This document shows positions 33,187 through 42,444 of a stretch of 64,000 nucleotides of DNA, piece by piece (the stretch's first letter is position 1; each line of letters opens with the position of its first letter). Location of the stretch: assembly GCA_002634385.1 (NCBI GenBank), contig NSJL01000006.1, positions 62,001-126,000 on the forward strand, in the 5' to 3' direction. Under the pieces are notes generated by a model. That model saw only the letters and a program-made list of their open reading frames with translations. It was not told where the DNA came from and searched no databases. The translations under genes were made by a program, and so were the position numbers. This DNA comes from Nitrospira sp. (GTDB lineage Bacteria; Nitrospirota; Thermodesulfovibrionia; Thermodesulfovibrionales; Dissulfurispiraceae).

Positions 33187-35801
33187 AAAGGCTTTTCGTC
33201 TTCCTCTCTCTCCTCTTCCTTTTTCCGTCTGCCGGACGGGTCGAGGTGGTCCTGGACGGTTCCCTGGGGACAGCAGGCTCCCTGTCGGGACCGGGCTACT
33301 TCATTCCCTCCTCCCTCGGGAAGCAGGTGGGGAGCAATCTGTTCCACAGCTTCAGTGCTTTCAATCTTGCGAGTTCGGAGAGCGCTACTTTTACCGGAGC
33401 CGGTACGATAACAAATATCATTTCCCGCATCACGGGGGGACAGGTGTCCAGCATCGACGGGCTTGTGCGCTCCACGGTGCCCGGGGCGAACCTCTACTTC
33501 ATCAACCCCGCGGGCATCGTGTTCGGCCCCAATGCCTCGCTGGAGGTGAGCGGTTCTTTCCATGCGGGGACAGCGGAGTATCTCACGCTGGAAGACGGGG
33601 GAAGATTCGACGCAAAGCAGTCCGGGCAGAGCGTGCTTACTGCAGCCCCTCCTTCTGCCTTCGGATTTCTCGGCGACTCCCCTGCCGGCATTACCGTATA
33701 CGGAAGCTATCTCAGGGTGCCGGAAGGGAGGGCACTCTCGCTGATTGGGGGAACCCTGGAGGTCCAGGATGGGACACTATATGCCGGCGGCGGAACGGTC
33801 ACCCTGGTCTCGGGGGCTTCTGCAGGAGAAGCGACATTCAGCGGTACCGATTTCCAGGGGGATTCCTTTGGAAAGTGGGGGGATATCCGGATCACCGATA
33901 CGCGACTGTCCGCCCAGCGTCCTACTGTCGGCGGGGTTCCCCTGGGCAACATCGAAGTGAGCGGGAGAGGGGGCGGGGCCGTATTCATCAGAGGAGGGAC
34001 GTTCGTGCTGGAGAACGGGTATATCGTTTCCGATACCTACGGAGACGGAGAGGGACGGGGAATCGATATCCGCATCGAGGGCGACACCCTGCTCACGAAC
34101 CAGGCGCAGATAACTACGGGGGCATACGGCAAGGGCAGTGCGGGGCCGATAACCATAGAAACGGGAAGTCTGTCCCTTTCCGGCGGGAGTTTCATCGGTA
34201 CGACCGTCCGGCCGGGGGGCGAGGGGAACGGAGGAGATATCACTGTCAGGGCAAGCGGTCCCGTTTCCCTGTCGGGGTACTATGCCTCCGGCTCCGACAT
34301 GAGGGTAAGCGGCATTTTCAGCGATACCTATGGAAAGGGAAAAGGGGGGGATATCACTCTCGAAGCGGAAAGTCTGGCCCTTGACGGCCTCGGGACCATC
34401 AGCACCACCGCCTGGTCCGGGAGCGAGGGAAAGGGCGGCACAATCAGGATCTCGGTTGACGGCTCCCTTTCGATTTCGGGGTACTACGATCTCGGCGGCG
34501 AGAGCTTTTACGGGAGCAGCATTACGAGCGATACCTACGGCATAGGCAATGCAGGGAATATCACGATTTCCGCAGAAGAAATCACCCTGTCCGACTTCGG
34601 ATCAGTCAGTGCCACCGCCCAGGAGGGGAGCAGCGGTGAAGGGGGCTCCCTGAAGATCGATGCCGGTTCGGTGTTTCTGGCCGGCGGCGCGTTCCTCACC
34701 ACGAGCACCCTGGGGAGCGGGAAGGGAGGTGTCCTCACCCTCACCGCTGCTGAGTCCCTCACTGTTTCAGGGGCCGCCCTCTATGGACCCAGCGGCATTT
34801 TCAGCATCTCGTCCGGGAGCGGAGCGGGCGGAGTAATCGATATCGACGCCCCTGAGCTCATTGCGGAAGACAGGGCGAGGATAGCGGTGATCACCGAGGG
34901 GACGGGAAGCGGCGGGGATATTTTTCTTCATGCGGACGTTCTGACCGTGGACAGCGGTGCGCAGATCAGCAGCAGCAGTTACGGAGCGGGCAGAGGCGGT
35001 ACGGTCACGGTCGACGCCGCGAAACATGTTGCCCTGTCGGGGAGCGCCACGGACAACGATGGAAAACTGTATCTCTCCGGCCTCTTCGGCCAGGCATACG
35101 GAAGCGGAGGCGGCGGTTCGATCTCCCTTACTGCACCAATGGCGGAGATGAGCGACGGGGCCGTGATATCGGCGAGCAGCGGAGGAGCGGGAGATGCGGG
35201 CACTCTGTCGGTGGGAGTGGACACCCTGACTCTTACCGATAGGGCGGAGATCGCTACCCGGAGCACCGGCTCAGGGAAGGGCGGTACCATACTCGTCGAT
35301 GCGGCGGATACCGTCCGGCTGTCCGGCAGCGCGATTACCGCGGCAACGGACAATGCGGACGGCGGCACCATCACTGTCCGGGCCGGACGTATGGTCTATG
35401 CACACGACAGCAGTATTACCGCGACAGTGAAGGGGGGAACGGGCGACGGGGGAAATATCGATATCGATCCCGTCTACGTCATTCTGGATAAAAGCAAGGT
35501 AATTGCCAATGCGGACAGGGGAAACGGGGGCACGATACGAATCGCCGGGGAGATATTTCTTGCGTCCCCGGACAGCACGGTGAGCGCATCGTCCCATCTG
35601 GGGATCGATGGAACAGTGACGATCAGTTCGCCTGTGGAGGACGTAAGCGCGAAGATGGCGATGCTGTCTTCGTCTTTTCTGGACGGCGCAGCGCTCTTCC
35701 CGAGGCTCTGCACGGCAAGCGGTGACGGGGGGAGCAGCTTTCTGGTACGGGGGAGGGACGGCGTACCCCCCCTTCCGGACAGTCTCCTGCCGAGTCCGTA
35801 G
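33183..35801 (+). CDS. TpsA exoprotein with filamentous hemagglutinin N-terminal domain
   Basis: An 872-residue secreted beta-helix protein. A signal peptide (MKRLFVFLSLLFLFPSAG) leads into the TPS domain, residues about 20-280: the haemagglutination-activity-type GSNLFHSFSAFNLASSESATF and FINPAGIVFGPNASLEVSGSFHAGTA. The rest, to about 830, is a run of degenerate Gly/Ser/Thr-rich repeats (patterns like GKGGDITLEA and GSGGGSISLTA) that form a right-handed beta-helix. There is no obvious C-terminal toxin or cell-anchor domain. Such proteins act as adhesins or exopolymers. Repeats are composition-biased but in one intact frame. Confidence 0.92.
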   Translation: MKRLFVFLSLLFLFPSAGRVEVVLDGSLGTAGSLSGPGYFIPSSLGKQVGSNLFHSFSAFNLASSESATFTGAGTITNIISRITGGQVSSIDGLVRSTVPGANLYFINPAGIVFGPNASLEVSGSFHAGTAEYLTLEDGGRFDAKQSGQSVLTAAPPSAFGFLGDSPAGITVYGSYLRVPEGRALSLIGGTLEVQDGTLYAGGGTVTLVSGASAGEATFSGTDFQGDSFGKWGDIRITDTRLSAQRPTVGGVPLGNIEVSGRGGGAVFIRGGTFVLENGYIVSDTYGDGEGRGIDIRIEGDTLLTNQAQITTGAYGKGSAGPITIETGSLSLSGGSFIGTTVRPGGEGNGGDITVRASGPVSLSGYYASGSDMRVSGIFSDTYGKGKGGDITLEAESLALDGLGTISTTAWSGSEGKGGTIRISVDGSLSISGYYDLGGESFYGSSITSDTYGIGNAGNITISAEEITLSDFGSVSATAQEGSSGEGGSLKIDAGSVFLAGGAFLTTSTLGSGKGGVLTLTAAESLTVSGAALYGPSGIFSISSGSGAGGVIDIDAPELIAEDRARIAVITEGTGSGGDIFLHADVLTVDSGAQISSSSYGAGRGGTVTVDAAKHVALSGSATDNDGKLYLSGLFGQAYGSGGGGSISLTAPMAEMSDGAVISASSGGAGDAGTLSVGVDTLTLTDRAEIATRSTGSGKGGTILVDAADTVRLSGSAITAATDNADGGTITVRAGRMVYAHDSSITATVKGGTGDGGNIDIDPVYVILDKSKVIANADRGNGGTIRIAGEIFLASPDSTVSASSHLGIDGTVTISSPVEDVSAKMAMLSSSFLDGAALFPRLCTASGDGGSSFLVRGRDGVPPLPDSLLPSP

Positions 35802-35820
35802 CAATGGAAGAGAGAATGCT

Positions 35821-38127
35821 ATGACGCCCCGGTTTTTGCTCTGCTGGCTCCTGACAATTTTCCTTGTTGTTCTCCCGGGAATGGCGGGGAGTGCCTCTGC
35901 GCTGCATGATGCTCCTCCCGGCTATGAGGAGCAGGTGGAGCGGCTGCTCCGGGCAGGAGATTTCCCGGGGGCACTACAGAAGGGTAATGAGGCGGAGAGC
36001 TTTTTCGCCGGCGGAGGAAAAGAGGGCAGGGCGGGGGAGCGCATCAGGATTCTTGTCCATCTGTCGTCCGCGTATCAGTCCCTCGGCAGGTACCGGAAGG
36101 CCCTCGCTATGCTGATGAGCGCCCTCGAAGCGGCGAATCTCCCGCACGGCGAAGCGGAAAAAACCTGTGTTCTCGGCAAAATGGGCGGAGCGTTTCTGTT
36201 CGTCAACGACCCTGATACGGCGGAACGGTACCTGCAGGAGGCCCATGACCGTGCGCTGCAGGAACGGAACCTTTCCGTCAGGGCATCCGTTATGAACGAC
36301 AGGGGGAATGTTCTTGCCCTCCGGAGCCGCCACGGGGCTGCTCTTGCCGCGTACCGGGAAAGCGCCGCCCTTGCCGGAGAAACGGGTGAGCTGCTCCTTG
36401 CCGCCAGGGCGGAGGCGAATTCCGCACGGCTGCTTCTCTCCACGGGAAGCCATAGGGAAGCCGAAGCGGAGCTTGCCAATTCCCTTGGAAAGCACTATCG
36501 GGCGGATGATTCCCATGATAAGGCTTTCGGTCTGATTGCGGTGGGTCAATTGTACGGACAGCTTTTCCGGGCCGGGAAAAGGGAGGCGGTCTCTCCCGCC
36601 ATCAAGGCTCTGAATGAGGCTGCAGCTGTTGCGGGGAGACTGAACGATCACCGGGCGGCCTCCTATGCATTGGGATATCTCGGACGCATCTATGAAGAGT
36701 CCGGACAACCGGAGGAGTCCCTGTCTCTCACCCGGAGGGCAGTGTTTGAAGCGCAGCAGTCGGGGGCTCCCGAATCCCTGTATCTCTGGCAATGGCAGAT
36801 AGGCCGTCTCATGGAAGCTCGGGGAAAGCAGAAGGAGGCCATTGCCGCCTACAGGGGGGCGGTTGCGTCCCTCCAGGCAATACGGCAGGAACTCCAGGCG
36901 GATTGCCGGATTTTCCACCAGGTCTCTTTCCGTGATTCCGTGGAGCCTGTTTATTATGGACTGGTACATCTCCTTCTGAAGAATGCAGATTCCGCATCGG
37001 ACCCTATTGCCGCGGAGCCCCTTCTGCGGGAGGTCCTCCGGACAATCGAGCTGCTCCGGACCGCCGAGCTGCAGGACTACTTCCGGAATTCCTGTATCGC
37101 AGCCGGTCAGAATAGTGCGGAGTCCCTCGATTCCCTGCCGGCGGATACCGCTGTCCTCTATACGATCTCCCTTCCCGATCGCCTTGAGCTGCTTCTGGGG
37201 TCTCCTGCAGGCCTCAGGAGGTTCACTGCGGGGATCGTGTATGCGGATCTCGAAAAGAAGATCCGGCTGTTCCGCCGCGCTCTCGAGAAAAGGACCAGCC
37301 GTGACTATCTGCCCCCTGCACGTGAGTTGTATAATTGGATCATTCGCCCCCTGGAAACGGAATTACGGGCACAGAGAGTAAAGACCCTCGTCTTTGTCCC
37401 GGATGGGTCCCTGCGTACCGTCCCCCTGGCAGCCCTCCACGACGGCAGCGATTTTCTCGTCAGCAGGTATGCCCTCGCGGTGACGCCGGGGCTCAGCCTG
37501 ACCGATTCCCCTCCTGTGCGGATGAATACACGGAAAGTGCTGGTAGCGGGACTCTCTGAACCGGTGCAAGGGTTTCCCGCGCTGCCCGGTGTTGCCGTGG
37601 AAATCGCATCGATCAGGGAATTATTCCGGGGAGAGCTCCTGCAGGACGGGAACTTCCGTATCCCGCTGATGAGAAAGGAGCTGGAGCGGACTCCATACCC
37701 CGTCGTACATCTGGCGTCCCATGGGGAGTTTTCCCGAACCAGCGACGCCACGTTCCTGCTCACCTGGGATGAGAGGCTCACCATGGATGGTCTCGAAACG
37801 CTGGTAAAGACCGGCAGGAGGGGGAGAGTGCCGCTGGAGTTGCTGACCCTGAGCGCCTGCCAAACCGCCTCCGGGGATGATCGCGCCGCCCTCGGTCTTG
37901 CCGGGGTAGCCGTAAAGGCCGGAGCACAGAGCGCCCTTGCCACCCTCTGGTACATCAACGACCAGGCCAGTTCCGCCCTGGTTTCCGCGTTTTACCGTCA
38001 GTGGAAGTACTCCTCCTTCTCGAAGGCGAAAGCCCTTCGGCAGGCGCAGATCGAGTTGTTGCAAGACAGCCGCTACCGACACCCTTTCTATTGGTCCCCG
38101 TTTCTCATGATCGGGAATTGGAGGTAA
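35821..38127 (+). CDS. Secreted TPR-CHAT (caspase-like) protein
   Basis: A 768-residue protein with a signal peptide (MTPRFLLCWLLTIFLVVLPG to GSASA), so the whole is outside the cytoplasm. Residues about 35-370 are tetratricopeptide repeats (for example YALGYLGRIYEESGQPEESLSL). The CHAT domain covers about 480-768. Its catalytic dyad is His634 in HLASHGEF and Cys680 in LTLSACQTASGDD, in the spacing of clan CD cysteine peptidases such as caspases. The end YWSPFLMIGNWR is a typical CHAT terminus. It starts 19 bases after tpsA. By analogy with other CHAT-TPR proteases it may cleave a partner protein when triggered; the exported TpsA or the DUF928 product are candidates. Confidence 0.93.
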   Translation: MTPRFLLCWLLTIFLVVLPGMAGSASALHDAPPGYEEQVERLLRAGDFPGALQKGNEAESFFAGGGKEGRAGERIRILVHLSSAYQSLGRYRKALAMLMSALEAANLPHGEAEKTCVLGKMGGAFLFVNDPDTAERYLQEAHDRALQERNLSVRASVMNDRGNVLALRSRHGAALAAYRESAALAGETGELLLAARAEANSARLLLSTGSHREAEAELANSLGKHYRADDSHDKAFGLIAVGQLYGQLFRAGKREAVSPAIKALNEAAAVAGRLNDHRAASYALGYLGRIYEESGQPEESLSLTRRAVFEAQQSGAPESLYLWQWQIGRLMEARGKQKEAIAAYRGAVASLQAIRQELQADCRIFHQVSFRDSVEPVYYGLVHLLLKNADSASDPIAAEPLLREVLRTIELLRTAELQDYFRNSCIAAGQNSAESLDSLPADTAVLYTISLPDRLELLLGSPAGLRRFTAGIVYADLEKKIRLFRRALEKRTSRDYLPPARELYNWIIRPLETELRAQRVKTLVFVPDGSLRTVPLAALHDGSDFLVSRYALAVTPGLSLTDSPPVRMNTRKVLVAGLSEPVQGFPALPGVAVEIASIRELFRGELLQDGNFRIPLMRKELERTPYPVVHLASHGEFSRTSDATFLLTWDERLTMDGLETLVKTGRRGRVPLELLTLSACQTASGDDRAALGLAGVAVKAGAQSALATLWYINDQASSALVSAFYRQWKYSSFSKAKALRQAQIELLQDSRYRHPFYWSPFLMIGNWR

Positions 38128-38137
38128 GCGGCCACCT

Positions 38138-40108
38138 ATGAGAAATACGGTGCACTTTTTGAAATCCCCTCTCCTGGCTTCCACCATGACCGGCCTGCTC
38201 GTATGTCTCTGCGTCATCGGAGTACGCAGCACCGGTGTATTCGAATTCTTCGAGCTCGCCGCCTACGATCTCTGCCTTGCGTCCCGGGCTCATTCCGTGC
38301 CTTCTGTCTCTCCCGGTTCCCGGATCGTTCTGGTCACCGTTACGGAAGACGATATTCAGCGCCTGGGACAATGGCCCCTGAGTGATGCCGTCCTTTCCTC
38401 CCTTCTGCAGACCCTTGAGGGCTATCGACCCCGGGTGATCGGGCTCGATATTTACCGCGATATTCCCGTACCTCCCGGAACCGGACGGCTTTCCGGAATC
38501 TTTGCGCGGCCGCACTCCATCGTGTCCATCAGGAAGATGGGGGATAGCGGGTCGGCCTCCATCGCTCCCCCCTTTATGGTGAAAGGCGATACCAGGGTGG
38601 GATTCAACGATGTCATCATTGATAACGGCGGCATCGTTCGCAGGGGGCTCCTTTTCGCCGATGACGGAAAGACAGTTTCTTATTCCTTTCCGCTGCTTCT
38701 GGCACTGTTTTATTTGGAAAAAGAGGGCGTCGTCCCCCGGTCCGATGCAGAGGGACAGGGGTATTTTCATCTGGGAAAGACCATATTTCCGCCCTTTGAG
38801 GCTAATGACGGCGGATATGTCGGAGCCGATGCCCGGGGATACCAGTTCCTCCTCGATTACCGGGATGCCGGAGACCCGTTCCCTGCATATACCCTTACCC
38901 AGGTAATGGGCGGAGGGGTGCCTGCGGATGTTTTCAGGGACAGAATCGTGATGATCGGGGTCACGGCGGAGAGCCTGAAGGACTTTTTCCATACTCCTTT
39001 CAGCCGGCGGGAAGACACGGAAAGGAAGCGAATGTCGGGGGTAGAGCTCCATGCCCGCAGTGTCAGTCAGTTGCTCCGTGCCGCCCTCGAGGGGGATGAG
39101 CCTCTCCGGCCAATACGTGAGCCGGCGGAGTGGGTATGGATTCTGTTCTGGAGCCTCGCGGGCAGCCTCCTGATTCTCCGGGGGCGCTCTTTCCGGAAGC
39201 TCCTGCTGCTGGGAGTGCTCTCCCTGACTCTCCTCGTACTCGTTACCTATTCCGCTTTCATTCTCGGGTGGTGGGTCCCTGTTGTTCCCCCCGCGGTATC
39301 CTGGGCGCTGTCCGGGGCCTTTGGTACTGCACACGCCGCGTACCGGGAAAGGACGCAGAGGACCCTGCTGATGCAGCTCTTTTCGAGGCATGTTTCACCG
39401 GATGTGGCGGAGGCCCTCTGGGAGCAGAGAGAGCATTTCATGGACGGAGGCAGGCCCCGTCCGCAGCGGTTGACCGTAACCGTCCTTTTCACCGATCTGA
39501 AGGGGTTTACTTCTGTTTCCGAAATGATGGACCCGCAGGCCCTTATGGAGTGGCTGAACGAATATATGGAAACCATGGCGCGAACAGTGGGAGAGCAGGG
39601 GGGCGTGGTCAATAAATACATCGGCGATGCCGTCATGGCACTTTTCGGAGTGCCGCTTGCCCGGAATAGTGAGGAAGAGATACGCGGGGATGCGGTGCAC
39701 GCGGTACGTTGCGCCCTTGCCATGGCGGAGAGGCTGAAGGAGCTCAACGCCCAGTGGCAGGAGAGGAATCTGCCCGTTGCGGAGATGCGCATCGGGATCC
39801 AGACGGGTCCGCTGGTTGCGGGAAGTCTGGGAAGCACACAGCGCATGGAATACACGGTAATAGGGGATACGGTCAATATCGCCTCCCGGCTCGAAAGGTA
39901 CGGCAAGGAGATGCCGGAATCGGGTACACTCTCCCCCACCGGCCCGTGCCGTATTCTCATCGGCGGGGAAACAAGAACGCTCATAGGCGATGAATTCCTG
40001 ACCGAAAAGGTGGGAGAGGTCGTTTTGAAGGGGAAGAAGCGTACCGTTACCATTTATGCGGTAAAGGGGTCTGTTCAACAGGAGAGCGGTGAATGCGAAG
40101 CAGCCTGA
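38138..40108 (+). CDS. CHASE2-domain class III adenylate/guanylate cyclase
   Basis: A 656-residue membrane cyclase. An N-terminal transmembrane helix, then a periplasmic CHASE2 sensor (residues about 40-320: ELAAYDLCLASRAH, VGLDIYRD-type, DRIVMIGVTAESLKDFFHTPFS), then three membrane helices (about 330-400). The catalytic domain follows (about 440-640). Metal Asp residues lie in VLFTDLKGFTSVSE and KYIGDAVMALFG; the transition-state residues are in VIGDTVNIASRLE. The NKY Lys suggests ATP as substrate, so cAMP is likely. It starts 10 bases after the CHAT gene. Confidence 0.93.
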   Translation: MRNTVHFLKSPLLASTMTGLLVCLCVIGVRSTGVFEFFELAAYDLCLASRAHSVPSVSPGSRIVLVTVTEDDIQRLGQWPLSDAVLSSLLQTLEGYRPRVIGLDIYRDIPVPPGTGRLSGIFARPHSIVSIRKMGDSGSASIAPPFMVKGDTRVGFNDVIIDNGGIVRRGLLFADDGKTVSYSFPLLLALFYLEKEGVVPRSDAEGQGYFHLGKTIFPPFEANDGGYVGADARGYQFLLDYRDAGDPFPAYTLTQVMGGGVPADVFRDRIVMIGVTAESLKDFFHTPFSRREDTERKRMSGVELHARSVSQLLRAALEGDEPLRPIREPAEWVWILFWSLAGSLLILRGRSFRKLLLLGVLSLTLLVLVTYSAFILGWWVPVVPPAVSWALSGAFGTAHAAYRERTQRTLLMQLFSRHVSPDVAEALWEQREHFMDGGRPRPQRLTVTVLFTDLKGFTSVSEMMDPQALMEWLNEYMETMARTVGEQGGVVNKYIGDAVMALFGVPLARNSEEEIRGDAVHAVRCALAMAERLKELNAQWQERNLPVAEMRIGIQTGPLVAGSLGSTQRMEYTVIGDTVNIASRLERYGKEMPESGTLSPTGPCRILIGGETRTLIGDEFLTEKVGEVVLKGKKRTVTIYAVKGSVQQESGECEAA

Positions 40109-40131
40109 AAAAAATCGTGGAGGAGGGCACT

Positions 40132-40905
40132 ATGGGAATACATGACGGAATGAAAACTTTGCTGGTCGGTACGGGGGCGGTGCTCTTTTTTTCGCTTACC
40201 GCCTATGCGCTGGAGCCCGGGGGAGGAGCGGGGGGCGGAAAGGCTGCCCCTGCCGCGCAAAGCAATGGAATGAAGGAAACGAAGGAGCAAAAGCCCGCTT
40301 CCTCCTCCCCCCTCTTTGTGTACAAGCCGCCGATGAGGGGAAAGCCGGGGAACCGCGTCGGCGGCGGCACCCGCGGCACGGGCTCCGATCTCCCCGTCAT
40401 TGCGGCCCTGGTGCCGGACCATACGGGACTCACTACCCGGAAGCAGCCCTCTTTTTTCTGGTATCTTTCCCGGACCACCGGGAGCCGCATCGAATTTACC
40501 CTGAACAGTGAGCAGCAGGAACGGCCTGTCCTCGAAGTAAAAATCGATGCAGAAAGGCCGGGTATCCAGCGTATCGATCTATCGCGGTACAGCGTCTCCC
40601 TTGTCCCTGGAATCGAATATCAATGGTTTATTGCCCTTATCCCTGACCCCGACCAGCGGTCCAAGGATAGTGTGGTCACCGGGACGGTCAAGTATGTGGG
40701 CGTATCGGAAGAGCTATCCACCCTGATTGCAGAGCGCGGGAGGGAGGGTCTACCAGGTGTCTATGCAGGGCGGGGGATATGGTACGATGCCTTGGCTTCC
40801 CTGGAGGATCTGATTGCTTCCGACCCGGGCAACCGGGGGCTGGCGGAGCAGAGGTCTTTGCTGCTCAGGCAGGTCGGCCTTCCGGAAATTCCAGGCCTGC
40901 AGTAG
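40132..40905 (+). CDS. DUF928 family secreted protein
   Basis: A 257-residue protein with a signal peptide ([31 protein letters not shown]). The DUF928 domain covers the rest: [62 protein letters not shown] and [13 protein letters not shown]. The family is unknown in function and in cyanobacteria is often found near CHAT and CHASE2 genes. The ATG at 40132 with GGAGG upstream is preferred; ATG 40093 overlaps the cyclase and is possible. The last few residues abut the IS701 remnant, so the native C-terminus may be altered. Confidence 0.85.
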   Translation: MGIHDGMKTLLVGTGAVLFFSLTAYALEPGGGAGGGKAAPAAQSNGMKETKEQKPASSSPLFVYKPPMRGKPGNRVGGGTRGTGSDLPVIAALVPDHTGLTTRKQPSFFWYLSRTTGSRIEFTLNSEQQERPVLEVKIDAERPGIQRIDLSRYSVSLVPGIEYQWFIALIPDPDQRSKDSVVTGTVKYVGVSEELSTLIAERGREGLPGVYAGRGIWYDALASLEDLIASDPGNRGLAEQRSLLLRQVGLPEIPGLQ

Positions 40906-41298
40906 GTCAATGGCATAGAGCCAGGCACTTGTCTGCCCCACATACGCAAGGCTTACCCCTACCTGACAATTATCGATTTTTCCTGTTGCCCCGCAATACT
41001 GGAGGGTCACTCCTACACTTTTATTGCCTTTCTTTGGAAATGCCGTGTCATCGGCTACAAGCACCCCCTGAGGGTCCCTGGTGTGAGACAGCATCTGCCG
41101 GCGATACTCCCGCTGCACTGCCGCTTCATCCCATTTCGCATCCCTGAGCATCCATTGCATGTTCCTCTCCGAGTCGCCACCCTTTTCTGAGAGCGGCTCC
41201 GCTGATTTGCGCTTCCCTTTCATCATAAGCCCTACTACATAGTTCTGCGCATGCCCGCCAGCCTCAGGTCTCCGAAAATGCTGCAGATAGGGTTTCAT
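40906..41298 (-). pseudogene. IS701-type transposase N-terminal fragment
   Basis: About 130 residues of an IS701 family DDE transposase. The first catalytic motif is clear: [26 protein letters not shown] then [15 protein letters not shown]. The upstream [19 protein letters not shown] is also typical. After about WLYAID the transposase identity ends, and the frame runs on only as the antisense of the DUF928 gene. The second Asp and Glu are missing, so it is dead. Its left end is near 41298-41340. It marks an old insertion at the 3' edge of the TPS-CHAT operon. Confidence 0.85.
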
Positions 41299-41560
41299 GT
41301 AGTCGCCGATTCCTTTATTGCTTTGTACTCTCTACATACCTTATGCCGGAGTGGTATTAATCACCCCCATTAAGCTCCGCAGAGCTTGACACATGCCCTC
41401 ATACGATATAGCATTTTAATAACAGCAACCACTTTATTCCGTATTTGTTCTCTTACTCTTTTTCTGTCCTCTCCCTCATTTCCCCCACTCCCTGGCGCTC
41501 AACTGAAACCGTACGCACCGTTCCCGTTGTGAACGGGTATGCTGTGAAAGGAGGAACAGT
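41299..41560. other. AT-richer intergenic region
   Basis: The 262 bases hold no gene. They contain the outer end of the IS701 remnant and a strong ribosome binding site (AAAGGAGGA) for the next gene. Base composition is lower in GC than in neighbours, as expected of transposon-flank sequence. Confidence 0.6.
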
Positions 41561-42391
41561 ATGGCAGATTCAGGAATGCCGCGTGAGGACGAGGCGCTCC
41601 GCTTGCGGAGTGTCGGCTCCCTCGCTGAGTACACCGTCGTATCCGGAGATGGCGATATCGGCACGGTCCGGGAGTTCTATTTCGATGACGACATATGGGC
41701 GATACGCTACCTCGCTGTTTATGCAGACATATGGCTTCCGGGGAGAAAGCTCCTCATCTCCCCCCTTGCTTTAAAGAGTACCGATTGGGAACTGCCGAAG
41801 CTCACCGTCCCGTTTACCAAGGCGGAGTTGAAAGCCACCCCGGTGATCGGACTTGACGGCCCCGTTACCCGGCGTCACCAGATAGACATGTACCTTTATT
41901 ATGGATGGCTTCCCTACTGGCTGGAAGAGGAGTACTATGATGTATCCCCCCCTCCCCGGCAGGTGGAATCGAAGCAGAGCCCTGATGAAGAGAAAGCGGC
42001 GGACCCGCATCTTTTCGGCACAAGTGAGATGATCGAGTTCCGTATCGAGGCTCTCGACGGCGATGTGGGGCATATCGAGGACTTTATCATGGATGAGGAT
42101 GACTGGGTTATTCATTATCTTGTTGTCGCGCTGGATGATCCGAACCCCGAGGTGGAGAGCCACAAGAGCGTGCTGATTTCCACCGAATGGGTACAGAAGA
42201 TAGTACGGAGCGAAGAGCGGGTCTATGTCGATCTCGACAGGGAGAGAGTGATGAGCAGTCCCGAATACGATCCTGCGCTCCCCATCTCCAGGGAGTTCGA
42301 GCTCGAGATCTATGATCATTACGGAAGACCCCGCTACTGGGTTGAGGGGGGCGATACGGAGGAAGAGGAAGATATGCGGTTCCTGAGTTAG
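41561..42391 (+). CDS. Double PRC-barrel domain protein
   Basis: A 276-residue soluble protein with two PRC-barrel domains. The first covers about residues 10-95 (LRSVGSLAEYTVVSGDGDIGTVREFYFDDDIWAIRYLAV). The second is at about 150-230 (EFRIEALDGDVGHIEDFIMDEDDWVIHYLVV). Between them and at the end are matching segments HQIDMYLYYGWLPYW and REFELEIYDHYGRPRYW, so the protein is an internal duplication. PRC barrels occur in RimM and in photosystem proteins and often mediate protein contacts. The role here is unknown. The start has AAAGGAGGAACAGT upstream. Confidence 0.85.
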   Translation: MADSGMPREDEALRLRSVGSLAEYTVVSGDGDIGTVREFYFDDDIWAIRYLAVYADIWLPGRKLLISPLALKSTDWELPKLTVPFTKAELKATPVIGLDGPVTRRHQIDMYLYYGWLPYWLEEEYYDVSPPPRQVESKQSPDEEKAADPHLFGTSEMIEFRIEALDGDVGHIEDFIMDEDDWVIHYLVVALDDPNPEVESHKSVLISTEWVQKIVRSEERVYVDLDRERVMSSPEYDPALPISREFELEIYDHYGRPRYWVEGGDTEEEEDMRFLS

Positions 42392-42444
42392 AATCTCCCA
42401 CTATGCTGGTTCGCTACCGGAAAGGCTTCAGGAGGGGCGGACTG

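Noticed and set aside
34000..35500. Periodic repeats that could suggest a CRISPR array or tandem repeat locus.
   Set aside because: They are degenerate coding repeats of the TpsA beta-helix, in frame, with no constant repeat and spacer.
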